This document shows positions 54,743-63,921 of a stretch of 64,000 bases of DNA, in pieces. The stretch spans positions 281,680 through 345,679 of the forward strand of contig NZ_WQPK01000045.1 in assembly GCF_018785265.1 (NCBI RefSeq). The letters are read 5' to 3'. Under the pieces are notes generated by a model. That model was not told the DNA's origin and did no database searches. It saw only the letters and a list, made by a program, of their open reading frames with translations. This DNA is from Collinsella aerofaciens (GTDB lineage: Bacteria > Actinomycetota > Coriobacteriia > Coriobacteriales > Coriobacteriaceae). A program made the position numbers and the translations under genes. Position 1 is the stretch's first letter. The number at the start of each line of letters is the position of its first letter.

Positions 54743-56344
54743 CTACGACGCTAGTGTGGCGATGACGGCTTCGTCGCCGGCGTATATGAGGGTGTTGCCG
54801 TCGGGGATGATCGTCTGGCCGTCGCGTTTGAGCATCACGACGATAAAGGGATGCTTGCCTTGCGGCACATCGCGAAGACGCTGGCCGGCCAGGCGACCGT
54901 GGGGGGTTACGGTGACCTCGCGCAGCGTAACCTCGGTACGCTCTTCAAACGTCGGCGCGGCCATCACCAGCAGATCGCCTTCCTGGATCACGGTATCGCC
55001 GTTGGGCAGCACTGGGTGCGCGCCGTCGCGAAGCACCAGGACCACGAGCATGTCCGTGGCGCTGCCGATGTCCGCGAGTGAGCGTTCGGCAAACGGATGT
55101 CCAGCGCCCACCTTGAGCTTTACAAACGACATGCCGTCCTCGTCGCGGTAGTCGTTAAAGGTGCGGCGCACGTCGCCGGTCGCATCGAACATATCGAGCT
55201 TCTTTGCCACCGCCGGCAGCAGCGAGCCCTGCACCACAATGCTCGACACGGCAATCACAAACACCAGGTCAAATAGGTCGTGTCCGCCGGGAACGCCGGC
55301 CACCACGGCAAAGAGACTAAAGACGACCGAAGCTGCTCCGCGCAGGCCCGCCCAGCTTACGAGTGCAACCTGGCGAGGGTTCGTCCTAAACGGCGCCAGC
55401 AGCATGCCTACGGCGATGGGGCGGCTCGCAAAGAGCATAAACGCCATGAGTGCCAGGCCCGGTAGCAGCATTTGCGGCAGGCGTGCGGGTGTAACGAGCA
55501 GGCCCAGCAAAAAGAAGATGGTCATCTCTGCCATCTCGGTGAGGGTGTCAAAGAAGTGCGCCATCTCGACTTTGCCGGTGATGTCGCTGGCACCCAGCAC
55601 AATGCCGGCCAGGTATACAGCCAAAAAGCCGTTGCCGCCCAGGTAGCTCGGCAGCGCGTAGGCGACGATGGCCACGGCGAACAAAAAGATGGTCTGCGCG
55701 TCCTTGGCCGTTGCGTGCGCGCGTTCAATCAGGCGGCCCGCCGCCCAGCCGATGGCAAGGCCCAGGCCCACGCCCAGGATAATCTGCTTGGCCAGCAGTG
55801 CGGGAATGTTGATGTCGCCGCCGGCCGCGAGTGTAGCGAGCACAGCGGTGAGCATGTAGGCGACGGGGTCGTTGGAGCCCGATTCGACCTCGAGCAGCGA
55901 GTCGGTGCCACCTCTCAGCGACAGGCTGTGCTCACGCAGTACGCTAAAGACGCTCGCCGCGTCGGTGGATGCCACGACCGATCCCAGCAGCAGGCTGCCG
56001 ATCCAGTCGATCCCCAGCGCGAAGTGGGCGAACACGCCGGTGATGCCGGCAGTGATGACGACGCCGAGCGTGCTCAGCAGCACCGCCGGCGCAGCGACGG
56101 GCTTGGCGCGGTCGATATTGGTGTTAAAGCCGCCGTAGAACATGATGAACAGCAGCGCCGTGCTGCAGACGGTTTCGGTGAGTGCGTAGTCGCTAAAGTC
56201 GATATGCGTCGGGCCGTTGACGCCCAACAGCATGCCCAGCGCGATAAAGATGAGCAGGGTGGGGAAGGGGAGTTTTTTGCCGACGGGTTTGATGGTCAGG
56301 CACAAAATGATGACGAGGCCGATAAAGAGAAGGATCTGGTTCAT
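54743..56344 (-). CDS. Cation/proton antiporter (NhaP2/CvrA-like, CPA1) with C-terminal TrkA_C domain
   Basis: 533 residues. About 12-13 membrane segments span residues 3-385, with the ion-site region SVVASTDAASVFSVLREHSL and ESGSNDPVAYML typical of CPA1 exchangers, and SWAGLRGAASVVFSLFA further on. A cytoplasmic tail from about 400 contains a TrkA_C/RCK-C domain (DLLVMAAP). NhaP2/CvrA proteins exchange K+ or Na+ for protons. The TrkA_C tail favours K+/H+ exchange. It is transcribed alone toward the BREX operon. Confidence 0.88.
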   Translation of the reverse strand: MNQILLFIGLVIILCLTIKPVGKKLPFPTLLIFIALGMLLGVNGPTHIDFSDYALTETVCSTALLFIMFYGGFNTNIDRAKPVAAPAVLLSTLGVVITAGITGVFAHFALGIDWIGSLLLGSVVASTDAASVFSVLREHSLSLRGGTDSLLEVESGSNDPVAYMLTAVLATLAAGGDINIPALLAKQIILGVGLGLAIGWAAGRLIERAHATAKDAQTIFLFAVAIVAYALPSYLGGNGFLAVYLAGIVLGASDITGKVEMAHFFDTLTEMAEMTIFFLLGLLVTPARLPQMLLPGLALMAFMLFASRPIAVGMLLAPFRTNPRQVALVSWAGLRGAASVVFSLFAVVAGVPGGHDLFDLVFVIAVSSIVVQGSLLPAVAKKLDMFDATGDVRRTFNDYRDEDGMSFVKLKVGAGHPFAERSLADIGSATDMLVVLVLRDGAHPVLPNGDTVIQEGDLLVMAAPTFEERTEVTLREVTVTPHGRLAGQRLRDVPQGKHPFIVVMLKRDGQTIIPDGNTLIYAGDEAVIATLAS

Positions 56345-56493
56345 GGATAGTGTCCGCTCCTGGGTGGTTGGCGTGGCACGGTCAGTTGTCTGTGGTTATT
56401 TGTACCCAAAGATGGTGGGTTTATGGGGTTGGATTGCGGGCGTGCGCGATATCGTCATAGACGGCTGCCGTCTTTGCCTCTGCTCGGAAACCC

Positions 56494-56521
56494 TTTCCAG
56501 CTTTATTGCAACGGAGTACAA
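56494..56521 (+). promoter_or_regulatory. Putative promoter of the metallophosphatase gene
   Basis: TTTCCA (56494-56499) and TACAAT (56516-56521) with a 16-nt spacer, 77 nt before the start codon. Confidence 0.4.
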
Positions 56522-56597
56522 TGGGTAACGTTTAAGTTCAACTTGAAGTTTTAGTTGCGGCACCGGGCTTCGGCCGCAATGCAAGGAGAGGCGTACC

Positions 56598-57437
56598 ATG
56601 GCGATCTATGTGACATCTGATGCTCACGGGCACGTGCGTGCGCTTGACGAGGCCCTGTCTAAGATCTCGTTGACGTCCGACGACACGCTGTACGTGCTGG
56701 GCGACATGATCGATCGCGGGCCCGATCCGGTCGGCGTTATTAAGCTCGTGCGCTCGCTGCCCAACGCCCACGTGCTCAAGGGTAATCACGAGCAGATCAT
56801 GCTCGATGCCATCATTGGTCAGGATCCGCTCGATGCCGAGACCTGGGATATCAACGGTGGCTGGACGACGCGCGAGCAGCTCAACGACATGGAATTTGAG
56901 GCATACGAGGAGCTCGTGCGATGGATGGCCGCGCTGCCGCTCTACGCGGTGGTCGAGACCGAGGAGCGCCCGTATCTGCTGGTACATGCTGGAATCGAGA
57001 TGAAGGCGGCGCGCGCGTTTTTGCTTGAGCATGGCGTCGATTGTGCCGATGGCGTCGGAGCGGTGGATGCCGATCGCGAGCTGCTGCAGCAGATGCTCGC
57101 GGTGCAGTCGTCCGATGACCTGCTATGGATTCGTCACGGCTATTGGGATGTGCCGACCGGGCTGCTTTCTGCCGAGGGCAAGGGCCCGGTCGTGGTGAGC
57201 GGCCACACGCCCACGGTATCGCTTGGGCGCTATTGCGAGGTCGGTGGTCTGGCGGGGCTCGATGAGGAATCGGGACGAGGGCAGATCGTGCGCTTGGGCG
57301 GCGAGGACACTGCCGGCGTGCCCGATCGCATCGATATCGATTGCGCCGCCGCCACCGGCTCCGAGTTCGGTCGCGTGGGCATCCTGCGGCTCGATGATGG
57401 GGCGGAGTTCTACGCGAACATCAACCCGGGCGAATAA
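56598..57437 (+). CDS. Calcineurin-like metallophosphoesterase (PrpA/ApaH-type)
   Basis: 279 residues from the ATG at 56598 with AAGGAG upstream. The five metal-site blocks are present: DAHGH near residue 8, GDMIDRGPDP, GNHEQ, a late His in VHAG, and GHTPT. They identify a PPP-type serine/threonine phosphatase or dinucleotide tetraphosphatase. The C-terminal RIDIDCAAATG is a usual core strand. Protein phosphatase and ApaH functions cannot be separated by eye. Confidence 0.88.
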   Translation: MAIYVTSDAHGHVRALDEALSKISLTSDDTLYVLGDMIDRGPDPVGVIKLVRSLPNAHVLKGNHEQIMLDAIIGQDPLDAETWDINGGWTTREQLNDMEFEAYEELVRWMAALPLYAVVETEERPYLLVHAGIEMKAARAFLLEHGVDCADGVGAVDADRELLQQMLAVQSSDDLLWIRHGYWDVPTGLLSAEGKGPVVVSGHTPTVSLGRYCEVGGLAGLDEESGRGQIVRLGGEDTAGVPDRIDIDCAAATGSEFGRVGILRLDDGAEFYANINPGE

Positions 57438-57745
57438 TCGGTGCAAGGGGTAGCTAATTTTGGACGGGGCCTTTTTTGACTACTTTTGCCCTTCTGCCCG
57501 CAAATTGATTTTTCAGGGACGGGGATTAAATAATCATTTGGCTGCCCGCTGGCTAAATGAGTAGACTTATTTGGAAATGCCGAGCACCCAACATATTTGC
57601 CTCAATAAAACCGCTGGTCACGGACTTGTGCTTTGTCGGTGTGGTCCGGGATTCGGTAAAAGTCTACTCACTTAGTTTTGCGTGTCCGCAACGAGACTCC
57701 AGCCGGGGTGATTCCACCGCAAATTAGCTTCTCCCATCGCCGCAA
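57438..57745. repeat. Intergenic region made of repeat remnants
   Basis: No gene. A half copy of the GGGACGGGG repeat lies at 57516-57538. An inverted repeat pairs CTAAATGAGTAGACTT (57553-57568) with 57660-57675 (15 of 16). Fragments resembling the AGTTGCGGTG family (TTCCACCGCAAATTAG, near 57712) lie toward the end. It looks like several repeats inserted into or decayed within one another. Confidence 0.55.
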
Positions 57746-59326
57746 TTAGGCGCCGTACGGATTCCGGTCCCTCTCTATGCGTTGGCGGATGCGGGCGTAC
57801 TCGATAATCAACAGTACCAGCAGTAGGGCCATGATGGCTAGGTAGCTCACGATGGCGCCCATCAGGCCGAGCAGATTGATCAGAATCACCGGGAGCACCA
57901 CGCTCATGGCAAAGCAGATCAGGTAGATCTTGGTGACGTCTCCAGCGTGGCGCAGCACCGTGATGATGGCGTAGATAAAGTCGATGGCCGCGGTGACGCC
58001 GCCGGCGACGACCATCAGCAGCGCCAGCGTACGGTAGCGTTCAAAGCTGAGACCGTACATAAAGCTCATGAGGGGAATACCGGGACCTGCCATAAATGCG
58101 GCGCACACGCCGGTGATGACCACGATCAGCGCCATAACGGCAACAATAATCAGGTCAAAGCGACGACGCTTGCGAGGATTAGCCCAAATGCTCGACAAGC
58201 GCAGGAGCTGCGGTTTATAGACAAATCCAATGCTCAACAGAATAGCCTGAGCTGGAAAAAACAGGGCATTAAAGTACAACTGGTATTTGTAGGCCAGTGT
58301 TCCTTCCATCACAAACTTGGGCATGCTCTCGATAAGATTGAACAGGAATAGCGCGCCAAAGAGTGGGGCGCACTGGACAAACAGGTGGCCGACCTCGCGC
58401 AGGCTTACGCGGCGCGATTTTTCGGTCTCGAGCAGGGCGAGCGGCGCGGTGACCAGCACGAGCGAGGCGATCGCGGCGATGCCCATGGCAATGGCCGCGA
58501 TGGGCATGCTACGCGTGAAGAACAGCGCCACGCTGAAGACCGCGATGACGCCGACGGAGCGTAGCGTTTGACTCATTCCAGCCAAGTAGAGCTTGTCGGC
58601 CTGCTGCAGGCGGCCTTCGTACACGTCGGCGACGCCGTCGATGACCTTATACAGGTAGACGCCCAGGCCGATCGTCGCCATCTGCGTGTCGTAGCCGCGG
58701 GCGCTGCTGTACATGAGGCCGCAGCCTAGGGCGAGCGCTCCGCAAAGCCAGCGGTTGAGCTGGTAGGAGGCAAAGGACGTCTTTTCGTCGATGTCCGAGA
58801 CCTGGAAATTGCGCACGCCGTAGTTGCACGCGATCATGATGAGCGTGCCGGTGACAAAGGCGATGGAGAACTTGCCGGCTTCTTCGGCGCCCACGAGCTG
58901 CGTAGACACGATGGTGAGCAACGGAAACGCCAGACCCCACACGGCGGTGCCGAGGGTGTTCCAAAGATAGTCGCGGCTGGTGGCGTGCTCTTCGTATTCA
59001 GCCTCTTGCGTGGAGAACCCGCCGCCGTAGACGGCGCCGAGCAGACGGTTCCACCAAGCGTTGACCATGCGGCGGACGGGGCCGGGCTCCCGATCGCGTT
59101 CGCGCCGGCGACGTGTGGCTTGGCTGCTATCGGGCCCGCCGGCGTTGCGCTGACTCAGCTCTTGGATGCGTGCGAGTTCCTCGGCAGTGTGCGAGGCAGG
59201 GAAGAGGCCGTTCTCGATGCGGCCGCCCTGGGCCTTCGCGGCGCCGTCTCTCGATGCAGCGGGGTTGGAGACGCCGTTGCGGCGGGCGATGGCGCGGCGA
59301 ATGCTATCGAGGGGCGTGATGCTCAA
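57746..59326 (-). CDS. Polysaccharide-biosynthesis/flippase-like multi-TM protein (MOP superfamily)
   Basis: 526 residues if started at the TTG at 59326, chosen because GAAAGGA lies just upstream; an in-frame ATG further up is unsupported. A 100-residue hydrophilic N-terminus, rich in Arg and Gln, precedes about 12-14 membrane segments. The membrane part (DYLWNTLGTAVWGLAFPLLTIV, NYGVRNFQVSDIDEK) resembles Wzx/RfbX-type exporters of lipid-linked oligosaccharides. No glycosyltransferase genes are nearby, so the substrate is open. The long cytoplasmic N-terminus is unusual for the family. Confidence 0.65.
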   Translation of the reverse strand: MSITPLDSIRRAIARRNGVSNPAASRDGAAKAQGGRIENGLFPASHTAEELARIQELSQRNAGGPDSSQATRRRRERDREPGPVRRMVNAWWNRLLGAVYGGGFSTQEAEYEEHATSRDYLWNTLGTAVWGLAFPLLTIVSTQLVGAEEAGKFSIAFVTGTLIMIACNYGVRNFQVSDIDEKTSFASYQLNRWLCGALALGCGLMYSSARGYDTQMATIGLGVYLYKVIDGVADVYEGRLQQADKLYLAGMSQTLRSVGVIAVFSVALFFTRSMPIAAIAMGIAAIASLVLVTAPLALLETEKSRRVSLREVGHLFVQCAPLFGALFLFNLIESMPKFVMEGTLAYKYQLYFNALFFPAQAILLSIGFVYKPQLLRLSSIWANPRKRRRFDLIIVAVMALIVVITGVCAAFMAGPGIPLMSFMYGLSFERYRTLALLMVVAGGVTAAIDFIYAIITVLRHAGDVTKIYLICFAMSVVLPVILINLLGLMGAIVSYLAIMALLLVLLIIEYARIRQRIERDRNPYGA

Positions 59327-59429
59327 AGCGGGGTCCTTTCTATTGCTGCGCTCTAGTATAGACACCGCGGTGTCCGCTCGTGTTTTTGAACAGGTTGTTC
59401 GATAATTTCGGCGGCGCCATTCGGTAGTC

Positions 59430-59566
59430 GGCACTTAGGGACGTTCCTTATGTGCAGGCACTTTGGGAACGTCCCTAAGTGCCGGCATCTGGGGACACTC
59501 CTTGGCTGTTGCCTGTTCAAGAGTGTCCCCAACGACTAGTCGTTTAAGAACGTCCCCAATGACTAG
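59430..59566. repeat. Cluster of hairpin repeats upstream of pckA
   Basis: GGCACTTAGGGACGTTCC (59430-59447) pairs perfectly with 59466-59483. TGGGGACACTC (59490-59500) pairs with 59521-59531. GACTAGTCGTTTAAGAACG then starts an inverted copy of the GTCGTTGGGGACGTTC repeat. The 59327-59705 gap holds these repeats plus the pckA promoter region, and no gene. Confidence 0.75.
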
Positions 59567-59705
59567 GCCGCTTGCGTGCGATTTTTGACCGTTGGGCGGG
59601 CGCTTCGCCGTTGCCGCAAAAACGTTTTTGCATATCGGGTACAACGGGCTTAACGTGAGTAAAGTGCGCGCCGCGTCCACGTGTCGCGCTTTTAAAGGAG
59701 GCCCC

Positions 59706-61376
59706 ATGCCAGGTGTTACCCCCGCAGAAGTTCTGTCCAACTTTGGCATCACGCTGGTCGAAGATCCCGCCGAGAACCAGCCCCGCCTGCTGGTCGACCT
59801 GCCGGCAGCCGAGCTCGTCGAGCATGCGATTCGCCGCGAAGAGGGCCGTATGGCCTCCAACGGTGCACTCGTGATCGAGACGGGGGAGCGTACCGGACGT
59901 TCGCCCAACGACCGCTTTATCGTTGATACGCCCGACGTGCACGACAAGATTGCCTGGGGTGCCGTCAACCGCCCGCTGTCCGTCGAAAGCTACGAGGTCA
60001 TCAAAGCCGGCATCGTCGACTATCTCAACGAGCGCGATGTGTTCGTCACGCGCGGTATGGCCGGCGCCGATCGTAACCATACGCGTCGCCTGCTTGTCGC
60101 CTGCGAGCGTGCCAGCCAGGCGCTCTTTATTAAGCAGATGCTCGCCCGCCCGCTTGCCCGCGAAATCGCGCGCACCGGCGAGCCGGACTTCTGCGTCCTT
60201 GCCGCGCCAGGTTACCAGTGTGACCCCGCCATCAAGGGCCTCAACTCCAGCGCCGCGGTGGTCATCAACTTCCAGGAGCGCGTGATTCTGGTCGCGGGCA
60301 CCGGCTACTCCGGTGAGATCAAAAAGTCCATCTTCAGCGTCATGAATTACCTGCTGCCCGTCGAGGATGACGTACTGCCCATGCATTGCTCGGCCAGCAT
60401 GGATCCCGTCACGCACGAGACCGCGATTTTCTTTGGCCTGTCGGGCACCGGCAAGACCACGCTTTCGGCCAACCCCACGCGCCTGCTGATCGGCGACGAC
60501 GAGCACGGTTGGTCCGACATGGGCATCTTTAACGTCGAGGGCGGCTGCTACGCCAAGTGCGAGGGCCTGGACGTGTTCCACGAGCCCGAGATCTTCAACG
60601 CCGTCCGCTTTGGCGCCATCTGCGAAAACGTGGTGCTCGACGAGAATCGCAAGCCCAACTACGACGACGTCTCGATCACGCACAATACGCGCGTGGCCTA
60701 CCCTGTGGAGCACATTCCCAACGCGTGGACCAAGGGCATGGGCACCACCCCGAGCGTCGTGCTGTTTTTGACCTGCGATGCCTTTGGCGTGCTGCCGCCC
60801 ATCTCGCGCCTGACGGCCGACGCCGCCATGTATCACTTTGTGACGGGCTTCACCGCCAAGATCCCTGGCACCGAGGTCGGCGTCACCGAGCCCACGCCCA
60901 CGTTCTCCTCGCTGTTTGGTGAGCCGTTTATGCCGCTCGATCCTATGGTCTACGCCAAGATGCTCGGTGAGCGTATCGCCGACGGCCGCACGCGCGTCTA
61001 TCTGGTCAACACCGGCTGGATTGGCGGCGGCTACGGCGTGGGTCATCGCATCGAGCTGGCCTACACGCGCTCACTGGTCGCTCGCGCCCTCGACGGCACC
61101 ATCGAGGACAGCGAGTTTGTGCACGACGATATCTTTAATGTCGACATTCCCACTACGTGCCACGGTGTGCCCGATGGCATCCTGGTGCCGCGCCAGTACT
61201 GGCAGAGCACCGCGCGCTACGACGAGGCGGCGCACAATCTGGCGGTGATGTTCGAGGAGAACTTCGAGAAGAAGTACTCGCACCTGCCCGAGTCCGTCAA
61301 GGCTGCCGGTCCGCACGCCCAGGTGTCCGCCGACGCCCGCCATCGCGGCCGCGGCTTGCTGGGGCTCCGCCACTAG
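59706..61376 (+). CDS. pckA: ATP-dependent phosphoenolpyruvate carboxykinase PckA
   Basis: 556 residues from the ATG at 59706 with AAAGGAGG upstream. It interconverts oxaloacetate plus ATP with PEP, CO2 and ADP. The P-loop kinase-1a motif GLSGTGKTTLS, the kinase-2 metal region LIGDDEHGW, RTGRSPNDRF (substrate binding) and YSGEIKKS (active-site Lys) are present, along with NTGWIGG. These define the ATP-dependent class rather than the GTP enzyme. In gut anaerobes it often runs in the carboxylating direction in mixed-acid fermentation; that is inference. It is followed by a terminator-like hairpin. Confidence 0.96.
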   Translation: MPGVTPAEVLSNFGITLVEDPAENQPRLLVDLPAAELVEHAIRREEGRMASNGALVIETGERTGRSPNDRFIVDTPDVHDKIAWGAVNRPLSVESYEVIKAGIVDYLNERDVFVTRGMAGADRNHTRRLLVACERASQALFIKQMLARPLAREIARTGEPDFCVLAAPGYQCDPAIKGLNSSAAVVINFQERVILVAGTGYSGEIKKSIFSVMNYLLPVEDDVLPMHCSASMDPVTHETAIFFGLSGTGKTTLSANPTRLLIGDDEHGWSDMGIFNVEGGCYAKCEGLDVFHEPEIFNAVRFGAICENVVLDENRKPNYDDVSITHNTRVAYPVEHIPNAWTKGMGTTPSVVLFLTCDAFGVLPPISRLTADAAMYHFVTGFTAKIPGTEVGVTEPTPTFSSLFGEPFMPLDPMVYAKMLGERIADGRTRVYLVNTGWIGGGYGVGHRIELAYTRSLVARALDGTIEDSEFVHDDIFNVDIPTTCHGVPDGILVPRQYWQSTARYDEAAHNLAVMFEENFEKKYSHLPESVKAAGPHAQVSADARHRGRGLLGLRH

Positions 61377-61391
61377 CGTCGCCTCAGACCC

Positions 61392-61432
61392 AAAACCACC
61401 ACAAAGGGGACAGGCACCTTTGTGGTGGTTTT
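61392..61432. terminator. ACCACCACAAAGG hairpin acting as terminator of pckA
   Basis: AAAACCACCACAAAGG (61392-61407) pairs perfectly with 61417-61432, giving A and T tracts on either side. The loop holds GGACAGGCA. Confidence 0.8.
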
Positions 61433-61459
61433 GCTCGCGCGGATGACTCAGGTTACAAT
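61431..61459 (+). promoter_or_regulatory. Putative promoter of the B3/4-domain gene
   Basis: TTGCTC (61431-61436), a 17-nt spacer, then TACAAT (61454-61459). It overlaps the end of the preceding hairpin. Confidence 0.5.
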
Positions 61460-61501
61460 ACGCCTGACATATCGCCCCCTTCTCCGGATGGGGGCAGCGT
61501 A

Positions 61502-61559
61502 AGCGCTCTTGTGGCGGCACCGTAGGACTTTGAAGGTGGCCGTCGTAAGGGCGCTTTTT
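61502..61559 (+). terminator. Leader terminator/attenuator upstream of the B3/4-domain gene
   Basis: AGCGCTCTTGTGGCGGCACC pairs imperfectly with GGTGGCCGTCGTAAGGGCGCT and is followed by TTTTT, about 40 nt before the start codon and downstream of the putative promoter. This layout fits transcription attenuation. GGCGGCACCG faintly recalls a T-box, but the leader is too short. Confidence 0.5.
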
Positions 61560-61599
61560 AGGTGCCCTCGCTCGGGCGCGCACAATGAAGGGAGAGCGT

Positions 61600-62319
61600 A
61601 TGAAGAGCTTTATTGCCGAGGATTCATTCTGGGAGCTGTTTCCGCGGGCAGCGGTCGGCGTTGTGGTTGTGAAGGGCATGAAGCCCGCGGCTCAGATTCC
61701 TCAAGAGGACGTGGACGCGATTGCGGCGCTGCTCGATCGCGCCAACATCGATGCGGAACGCCACCTGACGAGTGATACCATCAGCGAGAATGCGCCGGTT
61801 AAGGCTTGGCGTGACGCGTACCGGCTGTTCAAGACCAAGAAGGGCGCGCGTTGCTCAGTTGAGAACCTGCTCAAACGCGTGCTCAAAGGGAAGCCGGTGG
61901 GCCACATCACGCCGGCGGTGGACATCTATAACACGGTGTCGCTGTCCTACGCGCTGCCCGTTGGCGGCGAGGACCTGCATGCGATTGAGGGAGATCTTCG
62001 CTTGAAGGTGACCGACGGTGGCGATGCGTTCTTGCCACTTGGCGAGGAAGCGGATGACCCGACGCTGCCCGGCGAGCTCGCCTACATTGACGATGCGGGC
62101 GCCGTGTGCCGCTGCTGGAACTGGCGCGATGGCGTTCGAACGGCTCTATCCGACGATTCGGCCGACGCATTCCTGGCGATTGAGTGCGTAGAGCCCGAGC
62201 GAATGGGGGACTGCCAGGCTGCCATCGATCGCTTGGCCGAGCTGCTTGAGCGCTATCTGGGAGCGACGGTTGTCGTTAAGACGCTTGTGACCCGCGACAA
62301 TCCCTGTGTGGAGCTGTAG
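61600..62319 (+). CDS. B3/4 (PheT-like tRNA-binding/editing) domain protein
   Basis: 239 residues from the ATG at 61600 with GGGAGAG upstream; the in-frame ATG at 61585 is also possible. The B3/4 domain, known from the editing region of the PheRS beta subunit, is recognised from LFKTKKGARCSVENLLKRVL, ITPAVDIYNTVSLSYALPVGG and the late CWNWRDGVRTAL. Free-standing B3/4 proteins are thought to bind tRNA or amino acids and may hydrolyse mischarged tRNA. The gene sits behind a possible attenuator. Confidence 0.8.
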   Translation: MKSFIAEDSFWELFPRAAVGVVVVKGMKPAAQIPQEDVDAIAALLDRANIDAERHLTSDTISENAPVKAWRDAYRLFKTKKGARCSVENLLKRVLKGKPVGHITPAVDIYNTVSLSYALPVGGEDLHAIEGDLRLKVTDGGDAFLPLGEEADDPTLPGELAYIDDAGAVCRCWNWRDGVRTALSDDSADAFLAIECVEPERMGDCQAAIDRLAELLERYLGATVVVKTLVTRDNPCVEL

Positions 62320-62344
62320 CGGCGCCTAGAACCTATTGATGCCC

Positions 62345-62384
62345 AAAACCACCACAAAGGCGCCTGTCCTTTGTGGTGGTTTTT
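62345..62384. terminator. ACCACCACAAAGG hairpin, reverse orientation, with T-tract
   Basis: AAAACCACCACAAAGG (62345-62360) pairs with 62368-62383, with TTTT at the end. The loop contains CGCCTGT, the inverted core. It terminates the B3/4 gene. Confidence 0.8.
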
Positions 62385-62441
62385 ATGTTGATGGGTCAAC
62401 AAATGAGGCACGCAGGGCTGGCGTCCGCTGGGTACGGTTAA

Positions 62442-62461
62442 GATGTTAACCCGTTAGCATC
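62442..62461. promoter_or_regulatory. MarR-type operator
   Basis: GATGTTAAC-CC-GTTAGCATC, a 9-2-9 palindrome with one mismatch, 27 nt before the marR-family start. Its position and form fit autoregulation. Confidence 0.6.
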
Positions 62462-62487
62462 ATGCAAGCGAAAGGCGGTCGTCTCCC

Positions 62488-62937
62488 ATGCAGCAGAACG
62501 ACGAGACACGTTTTGAGGATTTTGTCGGACTGATCAGCGGGCTCTACAAGGAGATTCAGCGCATCAAGACGTCCGAAGGCGCAAGGCTCGGCCTTAAGGG
62601 CTCCGACGTCATGTGCCTGTACTATCTTGAGCGCAGCAAGGACGGCCTGACCGGCGCCGACCTCGCCCGCATGGCAGGCGTGACCCGCGCCGCCGTCTCG
62701 CGTACGCTGGCGCATCTGGAGGAGGGTGGCTACGTCGAGGTCGATGATTCGGGCGATGCCGCCGTTAAGTATCGTGCTCCGGTGCGCCTGACCGCTCTGG
62801 GCGGCGAGAGCATGAGCGAGGCGGACCGCATCATTCGCGAGGTGCTCGATACCACCGGTAAGGCTATGGGTGTGGAGCAGCGCGAGCAGATGTATGCGTC
62901 GCTGCGCACGATTCTCAACACCCTGCGCGAGATCTAA
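62488..62937 (+). CDS. MarR-family transcriptional regulator
   Basis: 149 residues with GAAAGG upstream. The winged helix-turn-helix lies in LTGADLARMAGVTRAAVSRTLAHLEEGGYVEVDD, followed by a wing strand pair and a C-terminal dimerisation helix (EQREQMYASLRTILNTLREI). The ligand is unknown. A near-perfect palindrome just upstream is the likely self-operator. The degV gene follows 120 nt later on the same strand and may be a target. Confidence 0.9.
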   Translation: MQQNDETRFEDFVGLISGLYKEIQRIKTSEGARLGLKGSDVMCLYYLERSKDGLTGADLARMAGVTRAAVSRTLAHLEEGGYVEVDDSGDAAVKYRAPVRLTALGGESMSEADRIIREVLDTTGKAMGVEQREQMYASLRTILNTLREI

Positions 62938-63056
62938 GGCCGCCAAGGCATTTGCTTCCAATTAACAACTGCATAGTCCCGTTTGAGTGCGTATGCCGTG
63001 CCGGGGCATTGCTGTCAAAATTCCCCGCGAGAGGTCCGCGAAAGAAAGGATTCGCT

Positions 63057-63911
63057 ATGTCCATTCGTATTATTACCGATTCCGCGAGCGATATGTCGCC
63101 GGCTGAGCACCCCGCTCTGCGTGTTCTGCCGCTGTCCGTCACCTTTGGCACCGATGTGTACATGGATGGCGTCGACATCGATCATCAGCGCTTTTACGAA
63201 ATGCTCGTGGAGCGCGATGAGCTGCCCAAGACCGGCCAGGTCAACCCGTACGCGTTTTCGCAGGCTATTGCCGAGGCACGTGAGGCCGGCGATGAGGCTG
63301 TGATTATTACCGTGGGCGCTAAGCTTTCGGGCACCAATCAGAGTGCCCGTACCGCACTTGCCGAGGCGCCGGGCGGCGACGTGTTCGTGGTAGACAGCAA
63401 TAACGTCACCCTGGGCGAGCGTGTCCTGGTCGAGTATGCGCTGCGCCTGGTGGACGAGGGCCGCAGTGCGGCTCAGATCGCGGCGGCCGTCGAGGCCGTC
63501 CGTGACCGCGTGGTCGTCATCGGCCTGCTCGAGACGCTGGAGTACTTGGTGCGCGGCGGTCGCCTGTCTGCTGCTGCGGGCGCAGTGGGCACGCTGCTCA
63601 ACGTGAAGCCCGTAGTTGCCGTCGAGGACGGCCTGATCGTGCAGCTGGGCAAGGCTCGTGGCTCCAAGAACGGCCGCAACCTGCTCAACCAGAAGGTCGA
63701 AAAGGCGGGCGGCGTCGACTTCTCCATGCCGCTGGCGCTGGGCTATACAGGCCTTTCGGACGCCGTGCTCAAGAAGTACATCGAGGACAGCGCCGCGCTG
63801 TGGGCCGGCCATGTCGAGAATGAGCTGCCCATCCACACCATTGGCGCCACCATCGGCACCCACGTAGGTCCCGGCGCCGTAGCCGTAGCCTTCTTCCGCC
63901 CCGCCAACTAG
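63057..63911 (+). CDS. DegV family fatty-acid-binding protein (second copy)
   Basis: 284 residues from the ATG at 63057 with AAAGGA upstream. Signature segments are MSIRIITDSASDMS, KTGQVNPYAFSQAI, VGAKLSGTNQSARTA, VDSNNVTLGERVLVEYAL and the late GATIGTHVGPGAVAVAF. It is a more canonical DegV than the copy at 11343, with the fatty-acid-carboxylate Thr/Ser/His set present. It probably feeds bound fatty acids to a FakA kinase encoded elsewhere. Confidence 0.92.
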   Translation: MSIRIITDSASDMSPAEHPALRVLPLSVTFGTDVYMDGVDIDHQRFYEMLVERDELPKTGQVNPYAFSQAIAEAREAGDEAVIITVGAKLSGTNQSARTALAEAPGGDVFVVDSNNVTLGERVLVEYALRLVDEGRSAAQIAAAVEAVRDRVVVIGLLETLEYLVRGGRLSAAAGAVGTLLNVKPVVAVEDGLIVQLGKARGSKNGRNLLNQKVEKAGGVDFSMPLALGYTGLSDAVLKKYIEDSAALWAGHVENELPIHTIGATIGTHVGPGAVAVAFFRPAN

Positions 63912-63921
63912 CTTTCCGGTC

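Noticed and set aside
61454..61599. T-box riboswitch before the B3/4 gene
   Set aside because: Only a weak similarity to the T-box sequence; no stem I or specifier loop can fit in the roughly 100-nt leader.
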